From Planctomycetota bacterium (GTDB lineage Bacteria > Planctomycetota > Brocadiia > JAJRTI01): a DNA stretch of 6,881 nucleotides. This document shows positions 1 to 6,207 of the stretch, piece after piece (positions within the stretch are counted from its first letter, which is position 1; each line of letters begins with the position of its first letter). The stretch spans positions 1 to 6,881 of the forward strand of contig JAJRTI010000779.1 in assembly GCA_024278415.1 (NCBI GenBank), in the 5' to 3' direction. The translations under genes were made by a program, and so were the position numbers. The notes beneath the pieces were generated by a model. That model was given only the letters and a program-made list of their open reading frames with translations, made no database searches and had not been told where the DNA came from.

Positions 1-1
1 C

Positions 2-1720
2 CCGGTGTTCGATGCGTTGGCGAAGTTACCGGGCGAGGGCCGCGTCGTGCGACGCAAGGATGATGCCCTGCCGGAGTTGGTCGATCAGCCGTTGGTCGAG
101 ACCGACCTGCCGCCTACGGTCTGGCTGAACGTGTGGCGGCACGGCGCGGGGCCCATGATGAGCGTGCAGCTCGTGAACTACGACGCTGACGTGGATGCAG
201 ATCGCGTGCGGGAGCTTGGCGCGTTCGGTCTTCGTCTTCGCACGACGCGTGCGAGCGACCTCGCGGTGGCGAGGTACATTCGGCCAGACGCGGAGCCCGT
301 GGACTTGCCTTTGGATCGACGCGATGGCTACGTGCAAGTGAAGCTGCCCGGGCTGCGGGTGTGGGGCGTCGTCGTGTTTGGCGCCAAAGACGAGTTGCCT
401 GCCCGCGCGGCCGCGGCGCACGCGCGCAAGTGGCTGGAGCGGCTCAAGATTGCGCGGCGTGTGGACCCGCGCGGTGCAGCCGAGGATCTGGCATTGGTGG
501 AGAAGTCGGAACGGCTGTTGGCACAGATGCAAGGCGACGCGCCGGCGCCGGACTTCGCTTCGCTACGCGATCCGATCCAAGAGGCAGCGGGCCGGCTGCG
601 TCGCCGCGTCAAGGCGATTACGACGGCCCGCGCGGCCGCGGCCTTGGCCGCTCGCGAGGCGACGCTCAGCGTCGAAGCTGCGCGCAAGTTCGACTTCGGC
701 GCGGCCGGCGCGGCCAAGGGCTGGACCGAGGTCACGTGCGACACGGCCTACTCGCTGCAACGCGGGTTCGGCTGGGTGGGCAAGGCGCGCATGACGAGCG
801 TTGATCATGGCGCGCCGGACGCGCTGCATCGGGACTACATCCGCAACACGGATCCCGCGGCGTATCTCGGCTACGAGGCCCGCGGCGTGGGCAACAGACT
901 CTACAAGGCGGCCGCTCCTCCGCTGAGCCCAGCCACGTTTCGCGTGGACTTGCCCAACGGGGAGTACGTGGTGACCGTCATCATGGGCAGCTTCGAGACG
1001 CCCGGGCTTGGATCGGCCGCGGGAGAAGGGCGCACGGCCATGACGTGCGTCGACGCGAACCGCGTCCCGAAGCTCATGGGCGAACGCATACGGCCGGGGC
1101 GATTCACGAACAGAGCGTTCCGCGTGCGCGTGGCCGACGGCAGGCTCGACTTGCGCTTCCACGGATCGAGCGTGGGACCGTTCTTTCACAACACCATCGA
1201 GTGGCTCGTGAACGGCATCGTCATCCAGCGCGTCGGCCAGCCGCTGACGCCCGCGGCCGCGGCGTCGCTGCGGGAGGCCGAGCGCATGAACGCGGCCGCG
1301 CTGCGGGCGTGGACCGTGCTGGGGCCGTTCGACGATCCGGACTGGACCGGCATGGCTCGCGAGTTCGGGCCGGAACGCGGCCGCCGCGGCGCGGGAAGGC
1401 TTTGGAGGCGGGGGAACGCGCAGGGCGTCGCCATCGTGCCGATCGGAGACCTTCTGGGGCGGAGCGGCGGCGCGGTCGCGTTCGCCGCGGCCGAAGTCCG
1501 ATGCGCCCGGCCGCGGCGGGCGGTGCTCTACTTCAGCACGAGCCAGCGCGGAGCGGCGTACGTGAACGGCAAGCTCGTGCTGGTCGACAACCTTGCCGCG
1601 GGGCTCATGGCCGGCGAGCACCGCGCGGCAGTGGACTTGAAAGCCGGCCGCAATTCGATCATCATCAAGGCCGCCAGCCACTGGCCCGGCGACTGGAGCG
1701 TCTGGGCCGCGCTGCGTTGA
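2..1720 (+). CDS. Partial multidomain glycoside-hydrolase-like protein (C-terminal part), 5' end cut by the window
   Basis: The frame is open to the left edge. The GTG at position 5 has no visible upstream context, so this is probably the C-terminal 571 residues of a longer protein. Numbering from that GTG, residues 38-127 (VWLNVWRHGAG, VQLVNYDADVDADRV) resemble the beta-sandwich that follows the catalytic barrel of some beta-galactosidase-like glycosidases. Residues 155-228 are an Ala/Arg-rich, probably helical linker. Residues 229-408 (FDFGAAGAAKGWTEVTCDTAYS, TFRVDLPNGEYVVTVIMG, RLDLRFHGS) match the N-terminal domain of CE12-type rhamnogalacturonan acetylesterases, a malectin/galactose-binding-like fold. 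Residues 436-571 (WTVLGPFDDPDW, AYVNGKLV, LKAGRNSIIIKA) look like a C-terminal jelly-roll. No catalytic centre is visible in the part present. A sialidase-fold gene follows 108 bp downstream, which suggests a role in plant or mucin-type glycan breakdown. The domain reading is from remembered family patterns, and the catalytic family cannot be named. Confidence 0.72.
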   Translation, partial: PVFDALAKLPGEGRVVRRKDDALPELVDQPLVETDLPPTVWLNVWRHGAGPMMSVQLVNYDADVDADRVRELGAFGLRLRTTRASDLAVARYIRPDAEPVDLPLDRRDGYVQVKLPGLRVWGVVVFGAKDELPARAAAAHARKWLERLKIARRVDPRGAAEDLALVEKSERLLAQMQGDAPAPDFASLRDPIQEAAGRLRRRVKAITTARAAAALAAREATLSVEAARKFDFGAAGAAKGWTEVTCDTAYSLQRGFGWVGKARMTSVDHGAPDALHRDYIRNTDPAAYLGYEARGVGNRLYKAAAPPLSPATFRVDLPNGEYVVTVIMGSFETPGLGSAAGEGRTAMTCVDANRVPKLMGERIRPGRFTNRAFRVRVADGRLDLRFHGSSVGPFFHNTIEWLVNGIVIQRVGQPLTPAAAASLREAERMNAAALRAWTVLGPFDDPDWTGMAREFGPERGRRGAGRLWRRGNAQGVAIVPIGDLLGRSGGAVAFAAAEVRCARPRRAVLYFSTSQRGAAYVNGKLVLVDNLAAGLMAGEHRAAVDLKAGRNSIIIKAASHWPGDWSVWAALR

Positions 1721-1740
1721 GCGATGGCCGGCTGGGGACT

Positions 1741-1785
1741 ATCGACAGATCAGACAGATCAGACTGATCGGACTGATCTGTCTGA
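1741..1785. repeat. Five-unit 9-bp tandem repeat forming a hairpin
   Basis: Five degenerate units follow one another: ATCGACAG (1741), ATCAGACAG (1749), ATCAGACTG (1758), ATCGGACTG (1767) and ATCTGTCTG (1776). The array is also an inverted repeat: positions 1750-1762 pair perfectly with 1773-1785 (13 bp) around a 10-nt loop. It lies in the 108-bp gap between the two + strand glycan genes. There is no T-run after the stem, so it is not a classic intrinsic terminator, although it may stall or protect transcripts. Confidence 0.8.
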
Positions 1786-1818
1786 AACACGCACTTCCGA
1801 CAACCGAACGCCGCCCTT

Positions 1819-1822
1819 GGAG
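1819..1822 (+). promoter_or_regulatory. Ribosome binding site GGAG that sets the start of the sialidase-like gene
   Basis: GGAG lies 6 nt before the ATG at 1829. This favours that ATG over the in-frame ATG at 1724. The upstream start would add 35 residues encoded largely by the 9-bp repeat (a TDQ-TDQ-TDR-TDL pattern), which do not look like protein sequence under selection. Confidence 0.55.
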
Positions 1823-1828
1823 CCACAC

Positions 1829-3148
1829 ATGCCCGACATCACCCCCGGCGACCTTGCCACCGAATGGAAACGCAGCAATCCCGACATCGCGGTCTACCTG
1901 CCCAAGGGCGGCGACCTGAACGATACGGACAACGAGCACTTCCTCGTGTTCCCTGCCTGCGCCGCGAGCGACGCGGCAGGCAGGGAGGCGCCGAAAAGCG
2001 ATGAGTTGCTCGCGATGTGGACGCAGAGTTCCTGCGAAGGCCGCGGGGATAACCACCTGGTGCTCGCGCGCAGCCGCGATGGAGAGAACTGGTCCGAGCC
2101 GAAACTGATCGTCGGCACCACACCGGGCGGGAGTGAGAAGCAGGCGAGTTGGGGCTTCCCAATCGTGGCCGACACCGGCCGCATGTACTGCATCTACACC
2201 AAGGAGGTCGACCTCTTCGACAACGATCGGCAGGGCTCCGGCGCGATGGGCTGCATGGTGTCCGATGACAACGGCGAGACGTGGACGCCGGCCGACGATA
2301 TCCCCATGCCGCGGAGCCGCTACGACAACCCTGACCCAGCGTATCCCAAGAACTGGATCGTGTGGCAGAAGCCGATTCGCGACAGCCAGGGCCGGTGGCT
2401 CGCGGGGTACACGCTGTGCACGAGCAGGGCCGCGATGGATGATCCGCCCAAGGGCTGGTGGCACACGGACAGCCGCTGCATGTTCATGCGCTTCGACAAC
2501 ATCCACGAAGGCCCGGACCCCGTCGACATCGAGATCACCTGGCTGCCCGAGGGCGACGTGGGACTGGAGGCGCCCATCCCGGTGCGGCCGGGCCTGTCGG
2601 CCGCGCAGGAGCCGAGCGTCGTGCTGCTGCCCGACGGCCGGCTGTTCACGACCATGCGCACGATCGAGGGGCACGTGTGGTACGCGGTGTCCGACGACGA
2701 TGGCGCGCATTGGTCGCCCACGGAAATGCTGCGTGACCGCGACGATGGCGACGGCATCGAGCATCCGTTGTCGTGCTGTCCCATCTACCCCATGAGCAAC
2801 GGCAAGTATCTGCTCCTGTTCCACAACAACCCTGGCAAGCGGCTCGGCCACGACCAGAGCGAACTGGACTGGAAGACGAACCACCTGAACTTTGTCCGCA
2901 ACCCCATGTTCGTCGCGGTGGGCGAGTTCCGGCCCGACGCGCGCCAGCCCATCTGGTTCAGCCAGCCGAAGAAGCTGTTCGATACGGACGATATCCCGAT
3001 CGGCCCGAAGGGCACCGCGGAGATCGCGACGTACACGAGCATGACCGAGTGGCGCGGCAAGCGCGTGCTGTGGTACCCCGACCGCAAGTACTACCTGCTC
3101 GGCAAGTACATCACCGAGGAGTTGCTGGCGGACATGGTGGTGGGGTAG
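1829..3148 (+). CDS. Sialidase/neuraminidase-fold (BNR repeat) protein, exo-alpha-sialidase-like
   Basis: This is a 439-residue protein of the sialidase beta-propeller superfamily. Two textbook Asp boxes (SxDxGxxW) are visible: S145-W152 (SDDNGETW) and S288-W295 (SDDDGAHW). A shortened one, SRDGENW, lies at 82-88. The stretch EPSVVLLPDGRLFTTMRT (261-278) is typical of the BNR-like PF13088 group, where the Arg sits in the active-site face, and LLLFHNNPGKR (328-338) is also characteristic. There is no signal peptide or membrane segment, so the product looks cytoplasmic unless it is exported by another route. The true substrate is not readable: PVC bacteria carry many such paralogues that may act on other acidic sugars or on none. 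The gene lies 108 bp after another glycan-active gene on the same strand, which suggests a joint function. Its TAG stop (3146-3148) is part of a REP-like unit. I am sure of the fold and less sure of the enzyme activity. Confidence 0.85.
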   Translation: MPDITPGDLATEWKRSNPDIAVYLPKGGDLNDTDNEHFLVFPACAASDAAGREAPKSDELLAMWTQSSCEGRGDNHLVLARSRDGENWSEPKLIVGTTPGGSEKQASWGFPIVADTGRMYCIYTKEVDLFDNDRQGSGAMGCMVSDDNGETWTPADDIPMPRSRYDNPDPAYPKNWIVWQKPIRDSQGRWLAGYTLCTSRAAMDDPPKGWWHTDSRCMFMRFDNIHEGPDPVDIEITWLPEGDVGLEAPIPVRPGLSAAQEPSVVLLPDGRLFTTMRTIEGHVWYAVSDDDGAHWSPTEMLRDRDDGDGIEHPLSCCPIYPMSNGKYLLLFHNNPGKRLGHDQSELDWKTNHLNFVRNPMFVAVGEFRPDARQPIWFSQPKKLFDTDDIPIGPKGTAEIATYTSMTEWRGKRVLWYPDRKYYLLGKYITEELLADMVVG

Positions 3149-3168
3149 CCGCTGCCGCCAGGCTGCGG
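3145..3168 (+). repeat. REP-like unit 1 (GTAG head plus palindrome), overlaps the stop codon of the sialidase-like gene
   Basis: GTAG (3145-3148) is followed by CCGCTGCC, loop GCCA and GGCTGCGG: an 8-bp stem with one T:T mismatch. The TAG of the head is the stop codon of the preceding gene. The layout, a GTAG tetranucleotide 5' of an imperfect palindrome, is the definition of REP sequences mobilised by RAYT (TnpA-REP) transposases in proteobacteria. Membership of that class is inference. Confidence 0.65.
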
Positions 3169-3282
3169 GAATGATGGAAGAGTGGAATGGTGGAATGGTG
3201 GAATGGTGGAATGGTGGAATGGTGGAATGGTGGAATGGGAGCGGGGGACGCGTACTCCACTCTTCCACCATTCCATCATTCC
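3168..3282. repeat. Composite tandem/inverted repeat element (TGGAATGG family)
   Basis: The left arm GGAATGATGGAAGAGTGG (3168-3185) is mirrored on the right: CCACTCTTCCA (3257-3267) is the complement of 3175-3185, and CCATCATTCC (3273-3282) is the complement of 3168-3177. CCACCATTCCA at the right also pairs with any of the central tandem units. The element therefore has symmetrical ends around a variable core, and could form a long, slippage-prone hairpin between the converging genes. Confidence 0.7.
3183..3238. repeat. Seven perfect tandem copies of TGGAATGG (8-bp VNTR)
   Basis: Seven identical 8-bp units run without interruption from 3183 to 3238. The perfect identity points to recent slippage. 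The array is intergenic and downstream of both neighbouring genes, so phase variation of a coding frame is not expected. Confidence 0.92.
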
Positions 3283-3308
3283 ATGGTTCCGCACCCTAGC
3301 CGGTTGGT

Positions 3309-3332
3309 GTAGCCGCAGCCACCAGGCTGCGG
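3309..3332 (+). repeat. REP-like unit 2 (GTAG head plus perfect palindrome)
   Basis: GTAG (3309-3312) is followed by CCGCAGCC, loop ACCA and GGCTGCGG, a perfect 8-bp stem. It is nearly identical to unit 1 (3145-3168) and in the same orientation. Together with unit 3 on the other strand it forms a facing pair, as in BIME-type mosaics. The GC-rich stem may also work as a 3' transcript end for the sialidase-like gene. Confidence 0.65.
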
Positions 3333-3350
3333 GCTTTCGCCCCGCCCCTC

Positions 3351-3374
3351 CCGCATGCTGGCGCATGCGGCTAC
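3351..3374 (-). repeat. REP-like unit 3, inverted orientation
   Basis: Read on the minus strand: GTAG (3374-3371), then CCGCATGC, loop GCCA and GCATGCGG, a perfect 8-bp stem. The head, loop and stem length match units 1 and 2, while two stem positions differ in a compensated way. Compensated change supports selection on, or copying through, the folded hairpin. Confidence 0.65.
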
Positions 3375-3390
3375 CCGCTGCCTAGAGGCG

Positions 3391-3413
3391 GGCCTCCGAA
3401 CAGCGGAGCCTAC
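3391..3413 (-). repeat. REP-like unit 4, inverted, overlaps the purB stop codon
   Basis: Read on the minus strand: GTAG (3413-3410) followed by a CTCCG/CGGAG stem (3408-3404 with 3398-3394), loop CTGTT, extended by outer G:C pairs across one bulge. It is the most diverged of the four units. Its TAG (3412-3410) is the stop codon of purB. GGTGTAG at 3306-3312 and CTACACC at 3410-3416 bracket a 111-bp mosaic holding units 2 to 4. Confidence 0.5.
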
Positions 3414-4843
3414 ACCCTCACATCTCCGTCCAGCCCCAGTAGCCCCTCCCGCTCCTGGATCGCCGGCTGGACGACGTCGTCGAGATACTCCTCAACCTGC
3501 TGGGGCGCGCGGCCGATGAACTTGGCGGGGTCGAGCAGGGTGGGGAGCATGTCCTGGATCGCCGCGAACGCGGGGTCCGACGCGATGCGCTCGAAGAGGT
3601 CGTTGTCCGCTCCGTCCTCCTTCACCCGGCGGCCGGCGGCCATGCTGTGCTCGCGGATGCGCTCGTGCAGATCTTGGCGGTCGCCCCCGGCTTTGACCGC
3701 GGCCATGAGGATCTCTTCAGTCGCCATGAACGGCAACTCGGCCATGAGGTGCTTGTGGATGACCTCGGGGTACACGACCAGGCCCTGCGAGATGTTGAGC
3801 ACGAGGTTGAGGATCACGTCGACCGCGATGAACGCCTCGGGCACGTAGATGCGCTTGCACGCGGAGTCGTCGAGCGTGCGCTCCATCCACTGCGTCGCGG
3901 CGGTGTTGGCCGGGCCGTTGGCCAGGGCGATCACGTGCCGGGCGAGCGACGCGGCGCGCTCGGACCGCATGGGGTTGCGCTTGTACGCCATCGCACTCGA
4001 CCCGATCTGCGACTTCTCAAACGGCTCCTCGACTTCCTTCATGTGCTGGAGCAGGCGCACGTCATTGGTCATCTTGTGCGCGCTCTGCGCGATGCCGGAC
4101 AGCGTCGATAAAACCTGCGCGTCGAGCTTGCGCGGGTAGGTCTGGCCGGTGACCGGGTAGCGCGCGGTGAAGCCCATCTTCTGCGCGACGAGTGCGTCGA
4201 GTTGCTTGACCTTCTCGTGGTCGCCGTCGAAAAGCGCGAGGAAGCTGGCCTGGGTGCCGGTGGTGCCCTTGGCCCCGCGGAACTTGAGCGTCGCGAGGCG
4301 AGACTCGACCTCCTCCAGATCCATCATGAAGTCCTGAAGCCACAGGCACACGCGCTTGCCCACGGTCGTGGGTTGGCCGGGCTGGAAGTGGGTGAACCCG
4401 AGCGTGGCTTGGTCTTTCCACTTCCGTGCAGTCTTGGCGAGCGCGTCGATGACGTTCACGAGCAGCGCGCGCGCGCGGCCGAGCGCGTCGCGCATCTGGA
4501 TGAGGTCGGTGTTGTCGCCCACGTAGCAGCTCGTCGCGCCGAGGTGGATGATGCCCTTGGCCTTGGGGCACTGCTGGCCGTACGCGTACACGTGGGCCAT
4601 CACGTCGTGGCGCACCTTGCGCTCGCGAGCGCGGGCCACGTCGTAGTTGATGTGGCCGCGCTGGGCCTTGAGTTCCGCGATCTGCTCGTCGGTGATGTTG
4701 AGGCCGAGCGCTTGTTCGGCTTCAGCGAGCGCGATCCAGAGCCTGCGCCAGGTGCGGAACTTGTTGTCGTCGGAGAAGATGGCGCTCATCGCGGCGGCTT
4801 TCCAACGCGCGCCGAGTGGGGAGGTGTATTGGTCGGTGGGCAT
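3410..4843 (-). CDS. purB: Adenylosuccinate lyase, eukaryote-like subgroup
   Basis: This cytosolic purine enzyme releases fumarate from SAICAR (to AICAR) and from adenylosuccinate (to AMP). The 477-residue product has full family length and belongs to the aspartase/fumarase superfamily. Visible landmarks are YTSPLGARW (6-14), KFRTWRRLWIALAEAEQ (28-44), RHDVMAHVYAYG (78-89), HLGATSCYVGDNTDL (100-114), GFTHFQPGQPTTVGKR (149-164) with the expected general-acid His152, and the signature loop GSSAMAYKRNPMRSER (281-296) with the expected base Ser282. These blocks match human ADSL as I remember it more closely than B. subtilis or E. coli PurB. The Pro of the usual SSAMP loop is Ala285. The start at 4843 gives a normal short N-terminus; the ATG at 4906 would add 21 residues encoded partly by an inverted repeat. 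There is no Shine-Dalgarno site; the mRNA leader is C-rich. htpX lies 98 bp upstream on the same strand, so co-transcription is possible. Confidence 0.95.
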   Translation of the reverse strand: MPTDQYTSPLGARWKAAAMSAIFSDDNKFRTWRRLWIALAEAEQALGLNITDEQIAELKAQRGHINYDVARARERKVRHDVMAHVYAYGQQCPKAKGIIHLGATSCYVGDNTDLIQMRDALGRARALLVNVIDALAKTARKWKDQATLGFTHFQPGQPTTVGKRVCLWLQDFMMDLEEVESRLATLKFRGAKGTTGTQASFLALFDGDHEKVKQLDALVAQKMGFTARYPVTGQTYPRKLDAQVLSTLSGIAQSAHKMTNDVRLLQHMKEVEEPFEKSQIGSSAMAYKRNPMRSERAASLARHVIALANGPANTAATQWMERTLDDSACKRIYVPEAFIAVDVILNLVLNISQGLVVYPEVIHKHLMAELPFMATEEILMAAVKAGGDRQDLHERIREHSMAAGRRVKEDGADNDLFERIASDPAFAAIQDMLPTLLDPAKFIGRAPQQVEEYLDDVVQPAIQEREGLLGLDGDVRV

Positions 4844-4857
4844 GGGAGGGAGGTGGG
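4844..4857 (+). promoter_or_regulatory. G-tract motif abutting the purB start codon (C-rich leader in the mRNA)
   Basis: On the + strand, which is the template strand for purB, the base after the start codon begins GGG-A-GGG-A-GG-T-GGG. This is a near-canonical quadruplex motif with one two-G run. The mRNA leader therefore reads CCCACCTCCCTCCC directly before AUG, and no purine-rich ribosome binding site exists there. The same context occurs at the htpX start. Confidence 0.4.
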
Positions 4858-4896
4858 AAAAGTTCGAGGTCCCGTTCGCCGTACGGCCTGATGCAG

Positions 4897-4950
4897 AATG
4901 GTTCATGGTTCATGGCGGAGGCGGCTTCTGCCGATCAACCATCAACCATT
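4897..4950. repeat. Inverted repeat in the htpX-purB gap, containing the htpX stop codon
   Basis: Positions 4897-4913 pair with 4934-4950 over 15 of 17 bases. The two exceptions are C:C oppositions at 4904/4943 and 4911/4936. Each arm is itself a direct repeat (ATGGTTC twice on one side, ATCAACC twice on the other). The 20-base interior can pair further, GGC (4914-4916) with GCC (4930-4932). The htpX TGA (4944-4942) lies in the right arm, and the distal in-frame ATG of purB (4906) in the left arm. There is no T-run, so termination is uncertain; attenuation or RNA protection between the two genes is equally possible. Confidence 0.75.
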
Positions 4951-6207
4951 TGTCACGCCGCCTTGCGCGGCATCCATCGCCGCGGCGACGGCGAGCATGG
5001 CGCCGCAGCGGGGACATTTCACTTGGTCTTTCTTGAAGCCGGCGGGGAACTTGAGCTTCACGCCGCAGGCGCAGGTGAGGAAGATGAAGTTCTGCATGCG
5101 CCGGACCGTATCCATTGCGTCGAGCACGCGCTTGGCGCGGTCCTCGTGCTTCTCCTGCACCGGCCCGTCGGTCGCGCCTTCGCGCAACTCGACGCGGGCG
5201 GCCTTTGACAGCGATTGCTTGCCGATGACGTTCTTGCCGGGGTGGAGTTGCATGAACGCTTTCTGGTAGTCCGACAGCCCCGCGCCCGTGCCCATGGCGC
5301 GCAGCACCGCGACGCGGTCTTGGAGGGGCGGGTGCGTGCTGAAAAGCCCGCTCAGCCCTCGGCCGGCGCTCGCGGCCATGCCCTTGACAGGGTTCACGAT
5401 GTACATGGGCGCGGTCGCGCGGTTCGCGGCTTCGAGCGGCTTTGGGTCGCTGGCGATTTTCTCGAGCGCGGACGCAAGGCCTTCGGGGTAGCGCGTGAGC
5501 CGGGCCGCGGACGCGTCCGCGAGATACTCCCGCTTGCGCGAGGCCGCGAGGTAAAGGATGCGCGCAATGATGGGCGCGAGGATGGCGAGGACGATGCCCA
5601 CGACCATCATGATCATCTGAACCCGTGCGTCGCCCTGGGAGCTGCGCCGGCGCCGGCCGCCGCCGAACCAGAAAATGTTGCGGATGTACCAGTCCGCGAG
5701 CAGCACGATGACGCCGACCATGATGCCGGCCATGGTCATGAAGAGGATGTCGCGGTTCATCACGTGCGACATCTCGTGCGCCATGACGCCCTGTAGCTCG
5801 TCGCGCGTGAGCTTCATGAGCAGGCCCTTGGTGATCGCGACTTTGGCGTGCTCTGGATCGCGGCCGGTAGCGAACGCGTTGGGCGAGGTGTCGTCCATGA
5901 GGTACACCTCGGGCACGGGCAGCCCGGCCGCGATGGCCATCTCTTCGACGACGTTGAAGAGCTGCGGGTTGTCCTTGTGCTCGATCTTGCGCGCGCCGCT
6001 CATGCGGAGCATGACGCTGTCGCCGGCAAAGTAGCTCACGAGGCTCATGACCACCCAGATGGCCATGGCGATGAGCACGCCGAAAACTCCGCCGCCGCCC
6101 GGCCCGAGAGCTTCGCCGAGCGCGTACCCGAGGCCGATGAGGAGCACGGCGAGCCCGACGACTAGCACGGTCGACTTGATCTTGTTTGCTCGGATTTGCT
6201 CGAACAT
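4942..6207 (-). CDS. htpX: HtpX-like M48 membrane zinc metalloprotease with C-terminal zinc ribbon
   Basis: This is an integral membrane protease of the HtpX family, which degrades misfolded or damaged membrane proteins with its active site facing the cytoplasm. The 421-residue product shows two N-terminal membrane segments (about 12-30 and 42-61), the zinc motif HEMSH (His144, Glu145, His148), two further segments (about 155-175 and 197-220), the third zinc ligand Glu227 in REYLAD, and the conserved FSTHPPLQDRV (289-299). Typical HtpX is about 290 residues. Here about 110 more follow: a charged helical linker (310-370) and a CxC...CxxC zinc ribbon (Cys379, Cys381, Cys398, Cys401). The zinc ribbon is presumably cytoplasmic and may bind substrate or a partner; that role is inference. 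No Shine-Dalgarno site is visible before the ATG; the leader is C-rich. purB lies 98 bp downstream on the same strand. The symbol is used at family level. Confidence 0.92.
   Translation of the reverse strand: MFEQIRANKIKSTVLVVGLAVLLIGLGYALGEALGPGGGGVFGVLIAMAIWVVMSLVSYFAGDSVMLRMSGARKIEHKDNPQLFNVVEEMAIAAGLPVPEVYLMDDTSPNAFATGRDPEHAKVAITKGLLMKLTRDELQGVMAHEMSHVMNRDILFMTMAGIMVGVIVLLADWYIRNIFWFGGGRRRRSSQGDARVQMIMMVVGIVLAILAPIIARILYLAASRKREYLADASAARLTRYPEGLASALEKIASDPKPLEAANRATAPMYIVNPVKGMAASAGRGLSGLFSTHPPLQDRVAVLRAMGTGAGLSDYQKAFMQLHPGKNVIGKQSLSKAARVELREGATDGPVQEKHEDRAKRVLDAMDTVRRMQNFIFLTCACGVKLKFPAGFKKDQVKCPRCGAMLAVAAAMDAAQGGVTNG

Noticed and set aside
563..1681. 372-codon minus-strand frame opposite the first gene
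   Set aside because: The composition is Arg/His/Ala-rich with no domain pattern. The + strand frame has clear domain signatures over the same span.
1750..1785. Intrinsic terminator after the first gene
   Set aside because: The stem is strong but AT/GC-mixed and is followed by AAACAC on the + strand, not a T-run. It is kept as a repeat only.
3183..3238. CRISPR array
   Set aside because: The units are 8 bp and contiguous with no spacers, and no cas gene is present.
1739..3271. 510-codon open frame on the minus strand opposite the sialidase-like gene
   Set aside because: It is open because of GC-biased codons on the other strand. Its ends translate the TGGAATGG and 9-bp repeats, and it shows no family motif, while the + strand has Asp boxes and a ribosome site.
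4202..4891. 229-codon + strand frame opposite purB
   Set aside because: It is the mirror of a highly conserved enzyme and has a low-complexity Val/Ala/Glu/His make-up, so it is a shadow.
4844..4906. N-terminal extension of PurB from the ATG at 4906
   Set aside because: The 21 extra residues arise partly from an inverted repeat and have no counterpart in the family as I remember it. The 4843 start gives the usual short N-terminus and shares its context with htpX.
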